DNA from: Diaminobutyricimonas aerilata
GTDB lineage: Bacteria > Actinomycetota > Actinomycetes > Actinomycetales > Microbacteriaceae
Direction of reading: 5' to 3'
Length of the DNA stretch: 64,000 bases
Assembly (NCBI RefSeq): GCF_002797715.1
Contig: NZ_PGFF01000001.1
Coordinates: 1,945,304-2,009,303 of the forward strand
Shown here one piece after another: positions 17,967-25,846 of the stretch. Both the position numbers and the translations under genes were made by a program. The notes beneath the pieces are model-generated. The model made no database searches and was not told the DNA's origin. It saw nothing but the letters and a program-made list of their open reading frames with translations. Positions within the stretch are counted from its first letter, which is position 1, and every line of letters starts with the position of its first letter.

Positions 17967-18091
17967 CAGATGGTGGGCGATACTGGGATCGAACCAGCGC
18001 GACGGCGAAGCATGCCGTCGCGGGTCACCGCAGAGGAAACTCGAGCCGAACGGCCGGATTCAGATGGTGGGCGATACTGGGATCGAACCAG
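17965..18091. repeat. 33-bp direct repeat of the tRNA-Val(GAC) 3' end
   Basis: The segment 18059-18091 (T-arm and acceptor 3' strand of tRNA-Val(GAC), CCA and 6 bases beyond) is repeated without mismatch at 17965-17997. The 61 bases between the copies include a perfect 9-bp hairpin at 17998-18022 (arm CGCGACGGC). Partial tRNA 3' duplications of this kind are typical footprints of integrase-mediated insertion and excision, but no integrase gene remains. Confidence 0.85.
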
Positions 18092-18139
18092 TGACCTCTT
18101 CCGTGTCAGGGAAGCGCGCTACCGCTGCGCCAATCGCCC
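18065..18139 (-). tRNA. tRNA-Val (GAC)
   Basis: The minus-strand sequence folds as a cloverleaf: acceptor GGGCGAT pairs with ATCGCCC, the D arm holds GGCGCAGCGGTAGCGC, the anticodon stem is CTTCC/GGAAG with loop CTGACAC (anticodon GAC), the T arm is CTGGTTCGATCCCAG, discriminator A, and CCA is encoded. It is the last gene of the Gly-Cys-Val operon. Confidence 0.95.
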
Positions 18140-18149
18140 AGGTCTTGCG

Positions 18150-18220
18150 AGGTGGAGACGGGATTTGAACCCGCGTGTACGGCTTTGCAGGCCGCTGCCT
18201 CGCCTCTCGGCCACTCCACC
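18150..18220 (-). tRNA. tRNA-Cys (GCA)
   Basis: A 71-base cloverleaf on the minus strand: acceptor GGTGGAG/CTCCACC, anticodon loop CTGCAAA (anticodon GCA), T arm GCGGGTTCAAATCCCGT, discriminator U as usual for cysteine tRNA. CCA is not encoded. It lies between tRNA-Gly and tRNA-Val in the same direction. Confidence 0.95.
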
Positions 18221-18260
18221 GTGCGCGGTTCAGCACGGCGAACCGACGCTGCCCCACTCG

Positions 18261-18332
18261 AGCGGATGACGAGATTCGAACTCGCGACCCTCACCTTGGC
18301 AAGGTGATGCGCTACCACTGCGCCACATCCGC
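18261..18332 (-). tRNA. tRNA-Gly (GCC)
   Basis: A 72-base cloverleaf on the minus strand: acceptor GCGGATG with CATCCGC, D arm GGCGCAGTGGTAGCGC, anticodon stem CACCT/AGGTG with loop TGCCA-centred (anticodon GCC), T arm GCGAGTTCGAATCTCGT, discriminator U. CCA is not encoded. First gene of the three-tRNA operon. Confidence 0.94.
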
Positions 18333-18360
18333 GTTACCCGCATTTCTGCGTGCGGACATG

Positions 18361-18389
18361 ACTCTAGCCGAAACGCTGACGGGTTCCAA
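18361..18389 (-). promoter_or_regulatory. Promoter of the Gly-Cys-Val tRNA operon
   Basis: On the minus strand a -35 hexamer TTGGAA (18384-18389) and a -10 hexamer TAGAGT (18361-18366) are separated by exactly 17 bases, about 28 bases before the tRNA-Gly gene. This is the best-formed housekeeping-sigma promoter in the window. Confidence 0.7.
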
Positions 18390-18488
18390 ACCGGGTTACG
18401 TGACGCGTGTCGCCGGTTCGAATCCGCCCCCGCTCCGCGCGTCGCGGGTGCGGAACCGGGCCGCGATCTATGGCAGGATGTTCTCCGC

Positions 18489-18561
18489 GGGCGATTGGCG
18501 CAGTTGGTAGCGCGCTTCCTTCACACGGAAGAGGTCATCAGTTCGAGTCTGGTATCGCCCA
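18489..18561 (+). tRNA. tRNA-Val (CAC)
   Basis: A 73-base cloverleaf on the plus strand: acceptor GGGCGAT/ATCGCCC, D arm GGCGCAGTTGGTAGCGC, anticodon stem CTTCC/GGAAG with loop TTCACAC (anticodon CAC), T arm with TTCGAGT, discriminator A. CCA is not encoded (CCG follows). It is closely related to the GAC valine tRNA 350 bases away on the other strand, sharing the acceptor stem. Confidence 0.95.
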
Positions 18562-18566
18562 CCGCA

Positions 18567-18590
18567 GCCCCCGATTCTTCGGGGGCTTTT
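18567..18590 (+). terminator. Rho-independent terminator of tRNA-Val(CAC)
   Basis: Arms GCCCCCGA and TCGGGGGC (8 bp) with a TTCT loop, followed by TTTTCTC, begin 5 bases after the tRNA. A standard intrinsic terminator. Confidence 0.88.
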
Positions 18591-18637
18591 CTCATTCCCG
18601 TCCGCCCCGTCACGTCCGGCTCGGTACCGTGTCGACT

Positions 18638-19255
18638 GTGACGATCGCTCCGGACCGACGCGCTGCGCTCCTCGTCGGCATCGCTCGGATCGTCGTAGCC
18701 CTCGCGGTGATCGCCGTTCTGCTGTACACCTACGCGCTCGGTGTGGCCGCCGGTCGATCGAGTCTGTTCGACTACTTCGGCTACTTCACGAACCTCACGA
18801 GCCTGCTCACGAGCTCGGTGCTACTCGTCGCCGGATTCATCGCGGTCACCGGTCACCGGGCTCCGCGCTGGCTCACTGCCGCTCGTGCACTCGGCACGAC
18901 CTACATGCTGCTGGTCGGGCTGGTCTACAACGTCCTGGTGCCAGGCACCGGCACGGCGCCGCCGTGGGTGAGCGTGGTGCTCCACGTGATCTTCCCGATC
19001 CTCGTCGTGGCCGACTGGCTCGCGGGACCGGATCGGCACGCTATCCCGTGGGCTCTCCTCGTGATTGTGTTGCCCTACCCGATCGTGCGGGTGACCGTGG
19101 TGCTGGTGCGCGGTGCCACGGACGGGTGGGTGCCCTACGGCTTCCTGCTCCCCTCCCACGGCGCGGCGACGTTGGCGGCACACGTCGCCGCTCTCCTCGC
19201 CGTGCTCCTGGTGCTGGGGGCCGCAGTGTGGTCCGTCGGCCGACGTCGATCCTGA
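18638..19255 (+). CDS. Pr6Pr-type six-helix membrane protein
   Basis: A 205-residue integral membrane protein with six predicted helices. The motif FDYFGYFTNLTSLLTSSVLL in the second helix region, YNVLVPG, and HVIFPILVVADWL match the actinobacterial Pr6Pr family, whose function is not established. GTG at 18638 is taken as the start; an in-frame GTG at 18629 is equally possible. The gene stands alone between a terminator and a long hairpin, convergent with the Amt-like gene. Confidence 0.8.
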   Translation: MTIAPDRRAALLVGIARIVVALAVIAVLLYTYALGVAAGRSSLFDYFGYFTNLTSLLTSSVLLVAGFIAVTGHRAPRWLTAARALGTTYMLLVGLVYNVLVPGTGTAPPWVSVVLHVIFPILVVADWLAGPDRHAIPWALLVIVLPYPIVRVTVVLVRGATDGWVPYGFLLPSHGAATLAAHVAALLAVLLVLGAAVWSVGRRRS

Positions 19256-19314
19256 ACGGCGGCCTCCGGACCGCGGCCACTCGCCGCGACACGTCGCATG
19301 GTCGTCGGGCCGTC

Positions 19315-19380
19315 GAACGTGCCTTCATCGGACGTTTCGGGGCCCCGAGTGCGCCGGAAACGTCCGATAGAGGCACGTTC
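19315..19380. terminator. Long 24-bp hairpin between convergent genes
   Basis: Two 24-base arms (19315-19338 and 19357-19380) match at 22 of 24 positions around an 18-base loop that itself starts with the palindrome GGGGCCCC. The outer arm ends read GAACGTGCC and GGCACGTTC. It lies in the 178-base gap between the stop codons of two convergent genes, so it could serve as a bidirectional terminator. The arm length exceeds that of a usual terminator. Confidence 0.6.
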
Positions 19381-19433
19381 GGCGAAACGACACCCGGCCG
19401 GAGCGCCTCGAGGAGGCGGACGCGCGGCAGGCG

Positions 19434-20480
19434 TCAGGCGGAGGCGCGGGCGGCGCGGCTGCGCCGCACCTGCTGGGCGATGAGCAGCGGCAGAGCGACG
19501 ATGAGCGCCGCGACACCCGACCAGAGCACCACGCCGAGCACTGCACCGAACTGGGCGATCACCGGATCGAGCGAACCGGAGTAGACGAAGCCCCGCTCGA
19601 GCCCGAACAGGCCGAGGAACGCCACGCCGATCGCCGCCGGGACCGGCAGCAGCGCGAGCACGTTGCGCAGCGAGCCCGGCCTCCACGCCGCGCGGTGGGC
19701 GGAGTACGCGACGATCGCCGAGCTCGTGCCGGTGACGCCGCCGAGCACGGCTCCCCACAGCAGGTCCACCGACGGGGCCGCGGCGAGGGTCGCCATCACG
19801 CCGGCGGTCGCACCGGAGCAGACGCCCACCGTGTCGATGCGATGGCGACGGATGAGCTGCACCACGGCCCAGCCGACAGCGGAGACACCCGGCACCACGA
19901 CCGCGGCGAGCAGCACGACCGGCGTCACCTCGTCGATCCGCAGCTCGACCCCGATCATCCACACGACTGCGGCGATCCACATCGACGACGTCGCGAGCAG
20001 CGGACGCCGTGCGTGCGGGGAGTCCTCGGGCGGCTCGAGGGCGAGTACGGCGCGCACCACGTAGAGGGCGCTCAGCGGAACCGCGAAGAGCAGCGCTCCC
20101 CCGTAGTCGGCGACACGCGCGTCGAGCACGAGCCAGGCCGCCGGTCCGCCGAACAAGCCGACGCCGAGCGGGACGAGCAGCAACGTGGGCCACAGCAGCG
20201 TGGAGAGCACGAGGGCCCCGGAGGAGACGGTGGCCGGTCCGAGCACGTAGGCGGCGGCGACGGACAGCAGCACGGCACCCGCGAGGTAGAGCAGCACCGC
20301 GGGCACCGCCCGCACCGCCCCGACCGCGAGTCCGACGCCGAGCACGACCGCCCAGAGCAGCGTCGGCAGCGCGACCGCGAGCACCGCTCCGCGCACGCCG
20401 CGCAGCAGCGCCGGGATGGCGCCGGCCAGCACGGCAGCGAGAACGAGTGCGCTCGTCGTCACGACCCATCCGTCCGTCAC
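19434..20480 (-). CDS. Degenerate ammonium-transporter-like membrane protein (Amt paralogue without pore histidines)
   Basis: A 348-residue, roughly ten-helix membrane protein. It aligns by eye with the amt product next door: ADYGGALLFAVP against DFAGGTAVHINAG, GVCSGATAGVMATLAAAPSVD against GAASGAVAGLVAITPACA, and GVAFLGLFGLERGFVYSGS against GTLYIGLFATDLGLFTGG. At the two positions of the conserved pore histidines it appears to have a phenylalanine and a proline, so classical ammonium conduction is unlikely. GTG at 20478-20480 is the start because GGAGGAGG lies 5 bases upstream. It is 110 bases downstream of amt on the same strand, after a hairpin. A sensor, partner or other channel role is inference. 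Confidence 0.8.
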   Translation of the reverse strand: MTDGWVVTTSALVLAAVLAGAIPALLRGVRGAVLAVALPTLLWAVVLGVGLAVGAVRAVPAVLLYLAGAVLLSVAAAYVLGPATVSSGALVLSTLLWPTLLLVPLGVGLFGGPAAWLVLDARVADYGGALLFAVPLSALYVVRAVLALEPPEDSPHARRPLLATSSMWIAAVVWMIGVELRIDEVTPVVLLAAVVVPGVSAVGWAVVQLIRRHRIDTVGVCSGATAGVMATLAAAPSVDLLWGAVLGGVTGTSSAIVAYSAHRAAWRPGSLRNVLALLPVPAAIGVAFLGLFGLERGFVYSGSLDPVIAQFGAVLGVVLWSGVAALIVALPLLIAQQVRRSRAARASA

Positions 20481-20544
20481 GGCGCCTCCTCCGCGCACGA
20501 CGTTAGCGCGCCGCGGCGGTGCGGTGAAGGCAGCTCACGACGAA

Positions 20545-20574
20545 GGAGGGCGCCGCCCGCAGGCGACGCCCTCC
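20545..20574 (-). terminator. Hairpin after amt
   Basis: Arms GGAGGGCG and CGCCCTCC (8 bp) with additional inner GC pairing lie 17 bases after the amt stop on the minus strand, between amt and the Amt-like gene. On the minus strand the hairpin is followed by TTCGTCGTGAG, a weak U-tract, so termination may be partial. Confidence 0.5.
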
Positions 20575-20590
20575 CGATGTGCATGCGAAC

Positions 20591-21868
20591 TCAGTCGGCG
20601 AGCACGTATCCGGTCTCGCCGTGCACGACCGTGTCGATTCCGGCGACCTCGTCTTCGTTCCTTACGCGGAAGCCCATCGTCTTGTTGATGACCCAGCCGA
20701 TGGCGAAGGAGAGAACGAACGAGTAGATCAGCACCGCGAAGGCGGCGAGCGCCTGCTTGCCGAGCTGGCTCGCGTCACCACCGGTGAACAGGCCCAGATC
20801 GGTCGCGAAGAGACCGATGTAGAGCGTGCCCACGAGGCCGCCGACGAGGTGGATGCCCACCACGTCGAGCGAGTCGTCGAAGCCGAGCTTGAATTTCAGG
20901 TCGATCGCGAGAGCGCACACCACACCGGCGATCGCACCGAGCAGCAGCGACCAGCCGGGCGTGAGCACGGCGCACGCGGGGGTGATGGCGACGAGACCCG
21001 CGACGGCGCCCGACGCGGCACCGATCGAGGTGGGCTTGCCGTCCTTGATCTTCTCGACGACGAGCCAACCGAGGATGGCGGCCGCGGGAGCGGCGATCGT
21101 GTTGAGGAAGGCGATCGCCGCGATGCCGTCCGCGGCGAGCTCCGAGCCGGCGTTGAAGCCGAACCAGCCGAACCACAGCAGACCGGCGCCGAGCAGCACG
21201 AACGGCGGGTTGTGCGGCACGTGTGCGCCCTTGGCGAAGTTGACGCGCTTGCCGAGCACGAGCGCCAGGGCGAGCGCGGCGGCACCGGCGTTGATGTGCA
21301 CCGCGGTTCCACCGGCGAAGTCGATCGCGCCGACCGTGTAGGCGATCCAGCCGCCGTCGACGACCGAGCCGTCTTCGCCGAGCGTGAAGTTGAACACCCA
21401 GCTCGCGACGGGGAAGTAGACGACCGTGGCCCACACACCGGCGAAGACCATCCACGCGCCGAACTTGGCGCGGTCGGCGATCGCACCCGAGATGAGGGCG
21501 ACGGTGAGGATGGCGAAGGTGGCCTGGAAGGCGACGAAGGCGAGGTTCGGGAAGTCCGCCTCGGTGACCGACGCCTCGGCGTACGAGTCGCCGAGTCCGA
21601 TCTCGCCGAGGTTGATGCCGAGCACACCGTCGATGCCGATGAAGTTCGCGTCCGCCGCCGCGCCGTCCGGACCGTCCGCGAAGGAGATCGCGTAGCCGTA
21701 CAGCACCCACAGCACGCCGATCAGCCCGAGCGCGCCGAAGCTCATCATCATCATGCTGATGACGCTCTTCGCCTTGACGAGCCCGCCGTAGAAGAACGCC
21801 AGACCGGGGGTCATGAGCAGAACGAGGGCCGCGGCGATGAGCAGGAAGGCCGTGTTGCCTTGATCCAT
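20591..21868 (-). CDS. amt: Ammonium transporter Amt
   Basis: An 11-helix ammonium channel of 425 residues in the cytoplasmic membrane. The start MDQGNTAFLLIAAALVLLMTPG is typical, both pore histidines are present (GGTAVHINAG and DVVGIHLVGG), and the family stretches FYGGLVKAK, GWFGFNAGSEL and GAASGAVAGLVAITPACA are intact. ATG at 21866-21868 was chosen because the family starts there; GAGAGG precedes it by about 7 bases. A GlnR-type operator lies about 100 bases upstream. No glnK or glnD follows, unlike many amt operons; an Amt-like gene follows instead. Confidence 0.97.
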   Translation of the reverse strand: MDQGNTAFLLIAAALVLLMTPGLAFFYGGLVKAKSVISMMMMSFGALGLIGVLWVLYGYAISFADGPDGAAADANFIGIDGVLGINLGEIGLGDSYAEASVTEADFPNLAFVAFQATFAILTVALISGAIADRAKFGAWMVFAGVWATVVYFPVASWVFNFTLGEDGSVVDGGWIAYTVGAIDFAGGTAVHINAGAAALALALVLGKRVNFAKGAHVPHNPPFVLLGAGLLWFGWFGFNAGSELAADGIAAIAFLNTIAAPAAAILGWLVVEKIKDGKPTSIGAASGAVAGLVAITPACAVLTPGWSLLLGAIAGVVCALAIDLKFKLGFDDSLDVVGIHLVGGLVGTLYIGLFATDLGLFTGGDASQLGKQALAAFAVLIYSFVLSFAIGWVINKTMGFRVRNEDEVAGIDTVVHGETGYVLAD

Positions 21869-21967
21869 GTCATACCTCTCTGAGAGTTGCAAAGGACGCA
21901 CCCTCGGATCGGTTCGGGTCGGTGAGCCTCATCGCCTCGGGTACGCGACCCAGTGTGCTGTCGGCAC

Positions 21968-22036
21968 GTTTCGGCGGAACTGTGCCGGTGTTTCACGAGT
22001 GTTACGGGCGCGGGCTGAAGGTAAACATCGTGTTTC
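21968..22036 (-). promoter_or_regulatory. GlnR-type binding boxes upstream of amt
   Basis: On the minus strand, 21968-22005 reads GTAAC-n6-GAAAC-n6-ACAGT-n6-GAAAC, which has the exact a-b-a-b site spacing of actinobacterial GlnR boxes (GTnAC and GAAAC alternating every 11 bases), with one degenerate a-site. A second, partial copy GAAAC-n6-TTTAC lies just upstream at 22021-22036. The box centre is about 120 bases before the amt start. GlnR is the OmpR-type nitrogen regulator that activates amt under nitrogen limitation. The rest of the 297-base amt-nhaA gap shows no gene. Confidence 0.7.
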
Positions 22037-22165
22037 GGGCAGCCTCCGGATGCCCGCACAGGCGCCGCACATCCGCCCGGAGCACCCGGATCCGGGACCG
22101 GTAGGCTGGATGCCGGTGTGCCGGGAAGTCTGGTCGGCGTCGTGTTCCCGACCCCGAAGGGCGTC

Positions 22166-23311
22166 ATGCGTTTCCTCCGTTCCGAGCGTTACTCGGCCGT
22201 GCTGCTGCTCGCCGCCGCGGCCGCCGGCCTCCTGCTGGCGAACACCGCCGCGGGCCCCGGACTGACCGCCCTCCGCGACACCTACCTCGACATCCCGCCG
22301 CTCGGCATCCACCTGACGGTCGGGCACTGGGTCACCGATGGGCTGCTCGCGATCTTCTTCTTCCTCGCGGCGATCGAACTGCGCCACGAACTGACCCGCG
22401 GCGAACTCGACAGCGCCCGGAAGGCGCTCGTGCCGACGATCGCGGCCGTCGGCGGTGTCGTAGTGCCCGCGATCGTGTTCCTGCTGGTCGTGCACGATGC
22501 GGAACTCCAGAACGGCTGGCCCATCCCCACCGCCACTGATATCGCCTTCGCTCTCGGCGTGCTCGCGGTCGTCGGGCGCGGCCTCCCGAGCCGCATCCGC
22601 GCCCTGCTGCTCGCGCTCGCCGTGATCGACGACCTCATCGCGATCCTCATCATCGCCATGTTCTTCACCGAAGAGCTGCTGCCGCTCCCCCTGCTGCTCG
22701 CCGTGCCGGTCGTGCTGCTGTTCGGGTGGATCTCGCGGCGCACCCCCCGCGGGTCGCGCATCGCCCTGCTCGTCGCGCTCGGCGTGCTCGCCTGGTACCT
22801 CGTTCTGCAGTCGGGGGTGCACGCCACCATCGCCGGTGTCGCGCTCGGCCTGATCATGGCGCCGCGCACGGCCGCCCCCGCCCGGCATGCGATGGAGCCC
22901 TGGTCGAACCTCATCGTGCTGCCGGTGTTCGCGTTCGTCGCGGCGCTCGTCGCCCTGCCTGCCGTGTCGATCGATCGGCTGAGCCCCGTCTTCTGGGGCA
23001 TCGTGCTCGCCCTGCCGCTGGGCAAGCTCGTCGGGATCACCGGCGCGGCGTTCATCGCGACCCGCCTGTCGCGATCCGGCCGGCGCCCGTCGCCGCTGCC
23101 GCTCGGCGACATCCTCGTCGTCGCGTCCCTCGGCGGCATCGGCTTCACGGTGTCGCTGCTCATGAACGAGCTCGCGTTCGAGAGCTCACGCGAGGTCGCC
23201 GCGGAGGGGACGATCGCGGTGATCCTGGGGTCGCTCATCTCGGCCGTCGTCGCCATCGTGCTCACCTCGCTGCGCGCTCGGCGCTACCGGCGGAGGGCGC
23301 GGGTGCTCTGA
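22166..23311 (+). CDS. nhaA: Na+/H+ antiporter NhaA
   Basis: A 381-residue, 11-12-helix antiporter that exchanges external protons for internal sodium. Family features visible are FFFLAAIELRHELTRGEL, PTATDIAFALGVLAVVG with the helix-IV break, the paired ion-binding aspartates in LALAVIDDLIAILIIA (residues about 150-165), and GGIGFTVSLLMNELAF. ATG at 22166 with MRFLRSERYS fits the family; a GTG at 22118 would add 16 residues, and a TAGGCT hexamer just before it makes that start possible. It is divergent from amt and convergent with zapE. Confidence 0.93.
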   Translation: MRFLRSERYSAVLLLAAAAAGLLLANTAAGPGLTALRDTYLDIPPLGIHLTVGHWVTDGLLAIFFFLAAIELRHELTRGELDSARKALVPTIAAVGGVVVPAIVFLLVVHDAELQNGWPIPTATDIAFALGVLAVVGRGLPSRIRALLLALAVIDDLIAILIIAMFFTEELLPLPLLLAVPVVLLFGWISRRTPRGSRIALLVALGVLAWYLVLQSGVHATIAGVALGLIMAPRTAAPARHAMEPWSNLIVLPVFAFVAALVALPAVSIDRLSPVFWGIVLALPLGKLVGITGAAFIATRLSRSGRRPSPLPLGDILVVASLGGIGFTVSLLMNELAFESSREVAAEGTIAVILGSLISAVVAIVLTSLRARRYRRRARVL

Positions 23312-23324
23312 GGCGCCGGGCGGG

Positions 23325-24326
23325 TCAGTCGCTACCGGTGGTGAGCGCGATGAGCCGCGAGATGGCGCGCAGGTACTTCTTGCGGTAGCCGCCGGCGAGC
23401 ATGTCGGCGGCGAACACCGAGTCGAGTGGCTCTCCGCTCGCCACGAGGCGCACCTGCGCGTCGTAGAGACGGTCGACGAACGCGACGAAACGCAGCGCCT
23501 CGGTCTGGTCCGCGAGCACGCGCACCCCGCGCAGGCCGACGCTTCCGAGCCCGTCGACGAGGGCGACATAGCGCGACGGATGCACCGTGGCGAGGTGCGC
23601 GATGACGTCGTCGAAGCGGTCCGACGTGTGTTCGGCCGGCCCCTCCTGCACGAGCCGCTCGACCTCGGAATCGTCGACCGTGCGCGCGTGACCCTCGATG
23701 TCGCGCCGTCGGTAGTCGAGGCCGTCGATCCGGATGGTGTCGAACCGTTCGGCGAGCGCGTGGATCTCGCGCAGGAAGTCGGCGGCGGCGAACCGCCCCT
23801 CCCCGAGGGCGTTCGGCGGCGTGTTGGAGGTCGCCGCGATGCGGGTGCCCGACGCCACGAGTTCGCCGAGCAGCCGGCTCATCACCATCGTGTCGCCGGG
23901 ATCGTCGAGCTCGAACTCGTCGATCGCCACGAGCGACGCCCCACGCAGCAGAGCGACCGCTTCCGCGAAGCCGAGGGCGCCGACGAGAGCGGTGTACTCG
24001 ATGAAGGTGCCGAAGTACTTCCGCCCGTTCGCCGCATGCCAGAGGGCGGCGAGGAGGTGGGTCTTGCCGACGCCGAACCCGCCGTCGAGGTACACGCCGG
24101 GGCGGGAGGCCGGAGCCTTGCGACGGAACAGGCCGCCTGTGGGCTTGGGCCCCTCGGCGAACCGCTGCACCGCGGCGAGCGCCTCCGCTTGGGACGGGTA
24201 GTCCGCATCCGGTCGGTAGCTCGAGAACGAGGCGTCCGCGAACTGGCGCGGCGGTACGAGCTGGGCGGCGAGCTCCCGTCCGCCGACCGCGGGCGCGCGA
24301 TCCGTGAGAGAGCCGACCGTGGTCAT
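23325..24326 (-). CDS. zapE: AFG1-like ATPase, cell division protein ZapE
   Basis: A 333-residue P-loop ATPase. Walker A is GGFGVGKTHLLAAL, Walker B is SLVAIDEFELDD, sensor motif RIAATSNTPPNALGEGRF, and the N-terminus carries the family's SFSSYRPD segment. ZapE/AFG1 proteins act at the Z-ring in proteobacteria; in actinobacteria the role is less clear. ATG at 24324-24326 is preceded by GGGGAACG on its strand. It converges with nhaA 13 bases away. Confidence 0.93.
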   Translation of the reverse strand: MTTVGSLTDRAPAVGGRELAAQLVPPRQFADASFSSYRPDADYPSQAEALAAVQRFAEGPKPTGGLFRRKAPASRPGVYLDGGFGVGKTHLLAALWHAANGRKYFGTFIEYTALVGALGFAEAVALLRGASLVAIDEFELDDPGDTMVMSRLLGELVASGTRIAATSNTPPNALGEGRFAAADFLREIHALAERFDTIRIDGLDYRRRDIEGHARTVDDSEVERLVQEGPAEHTSDRFDDVIAHLATVHPSRYVALVDGLGSVGLRGVRVLADQTEALRFVAFVDRLYDAQVRLVASGEPLDSVFAADMLAGGYRKKYLRAISRLIALTTGSD

Positions 24327-24503
24327 CGTTCCCCTTCCGGTGGTGGCCGATCGAGCACGTGACACGGCCCGGCACCGGGAATCCAGCCTACCTGCGGGCG
24401 GTTGCGTCATATTGCAGTAGCGCGTCGCGCGCATCCGGACGAGTGCATAGGGTCGTACGGGGCGCGCGCCACCCCACGCGCGCCGGAAACGCAGGAGAGA
24501 ACA

Positions 24504-25403
24504 GTGACCGTCGAGTTCGACACCGATCCCCGATTCGCCGACTACGCGCACCCCGAGCGCCTCGTGAGCGGTGAATGGCTGGAGCAACACCTCGGCGCCG
24601 AGGGGCTCGTGGTCGTCGAATCCGACGAGGACGTGCTGCTCTACGAGACCGGACACATCCCGGGCGCGGTGAAGATCGACTGGCACACCGACCTCAACGA
24701 CCCGGTGCAGCGCGACTACGTCACGGGTGAGCAGTTCGCCGCCCTCCTCGCTTCCCGCGGCATCGCCCGCGACACGACCGTCGTGATCTACGGCGACAAG
24801 AGCAACTGGTGGGCCGCGTACGCGTTGTGGGTGTTCACCCTCTTCGGCCACGAGGATGTGCGCCTGCTCGACGGTGGACGGGACAAGTGGATCGCCGAAG
24901 GCCGGCCGATCACGACTGACGCCCCCGAGATCAGCCCCGCGGAGTACCCGGTCGTCGAGCGTCGCGACGACGCGATCCGCGCCTTCAAGGACGACGTGCT
25001 CGCGCACCTCGGCAACCCCCTCATCGACGTCCGCTCGCCGGAGGAGTTCAGCGGCGAGCGCACCACCGCGCCCGCCTATCCGGAGGAAGGCGCCCTGCGC
25101 GCCGGACACATCCCCACCGCGCTCAACGTGCCGTGGGGGAAGGCGGCGGCCGAGGACGGTTCGTTCAAGCCCGTGTCCGAGCTGGACGAGATCTACCGGG
25201 CCCAGGCCGGCCTACGCGACGGTGATAGCGTGATCGCCTACTGCCGGATCGGTGAGCGCTCGAGCCACACCTGGTTCGTGCTCACCCACCTGCTCGGGTT
25301 CGAAGGAGTGCGCAACTATGACGGCTCCTGGACGGAGTGGGGCAGCGCGGTGCGCGTCCCGATCGCGCGCGGGAGCGAGCCCGGCGAGCTCCCCGCGCGC
25401 TGA
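24504..25403 (+). CDS. sseA: Thiosulfate/3-mercaptopyruvate sulfurtransferase (two rhodanese domains)
   Basis: A 299-residue tandem-rhodanese enzyme that transfers sulfane sulfur from thiosulfate or mercaptopyruvate. The first, inactive domain runs from about residue 18 to 145 ([25 protein letters not shown]); the second has [12 protein letters not shown] and the catalytic loop [13 protein letters not shown] with its cysteine. The loop CRIGERS favours thiosulfate. GTG at 24504 has AGGAGA 7 bases upstream. It is followed within 8 bases by a SufE-like gene, pointing to a sulfur-transfer operon. Confidence 0.94.
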   Translation: MTVEFDTDPRFADYAHPERLVSGEWLEQHLGAEGLVVVESDEDVLLYETGHIPGAVKIDWHTDLNDPVQRDYVTGEQFAALLASRGIARDTTVVIYGDKSNWWAAYALWVFTLFGHEDVRLLDGGRDKWIAEGRPITTDAPEISPAEYPVVERRDDAIRAFKDDVLAHLGNPLIDVRSPEEFSGERTTAPAYPEEGALRAGHIPTALNVPWGKAAAEDGSFKPVSELDEIYRAQAGLRDGDSVIAYCRIGERSSHTWFVLTHLLGFEGVRNYDGSWTEWGSAVRVPIARGSEPGELPAR

Positions 25404-25411
25404 GGCTCACC

Positions 25412-25846
25412 ATGGCTGAGGTGACCGGCGCGCTCGCCGAGATCCGCGAGGAGTTCCTCGCCGTCGAACAACGTGAGCGGCTGCAACTGCTGCTCGAGTT
25501 CGCGAACGAACTGCCGGCCCTGCCGGAACGGTACGCGGACCACCCCGACCTGCTCGAACGCGTCGAGGAGTGCCAGTCGCCGGTGTTCATCTTCGTGGAG
25601 GTCGACGAGGCCGACCGCGTGCACATGCACGCGACCGCGCCGCGGGAGGCCCCCACGACGCGCGGCTTCGCGTCGATCCTCGCGCAGGGCCTCGACGGGA
25701 TGACCGTCGACGAGGTGCTCGCGGTGCCCGACGACTACCCGCAGACGATCGGTCTGAACGATGCCGTCAGTCCGCTGCGCATCCGCGGGATGACCGCGAT
25801 GCTCGGCCGGGCGAAGCGGCAGTTGCGGTTGCGGACCGGCGCGTGA
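25412..25846 (+). CDS. SufE-like sulfur-acceptor protein
   Basis: A 144-residue SufE-family protein. SufE accepts persulfide sulfur from a cysteine desulfurase through one cysteine; here it is in EECQSPVFIFVEV (cysteine near residue 53). The rest matches the fold (EIREEFLAVEQRERLQLLLEFANELP, GFASILAQGLDGMTVDEVLAVP, SPLRIRGMTAML). It sits directly downstream of sseA and overlaps the next gene by 4 bases, so the sulfur donor may be the sulfurtransferase rather than a SufS; that is inference. Confidence 0.9.
   Translation: MAEVTGALAEIREEFLAVEQRERLQLLLEFANELPALPERYADHPDLLERVEECQSPVFIFVEVDEADRVHMHATAPREAPTTRGFASILAQGLDGMTVDEVLAVPDDYPQTIGLNDAVSPLRIRGMTAMLGRAKRQLRLRTGA

Noticed and set aside
17998-18022. 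Degenerate fourth tRNA beside tRNA-Val
   Set aside because: The hairpin loop could be read as an anticodon loop, but there is no matching acceptor 5' strand or D arm; it is better explained as part of the duplication remnant.
17854-18510. Short open frames overlapping the tRNA cluster
   Set aside because: They are composed of tRNA and terminator sequence and have no coding bias.
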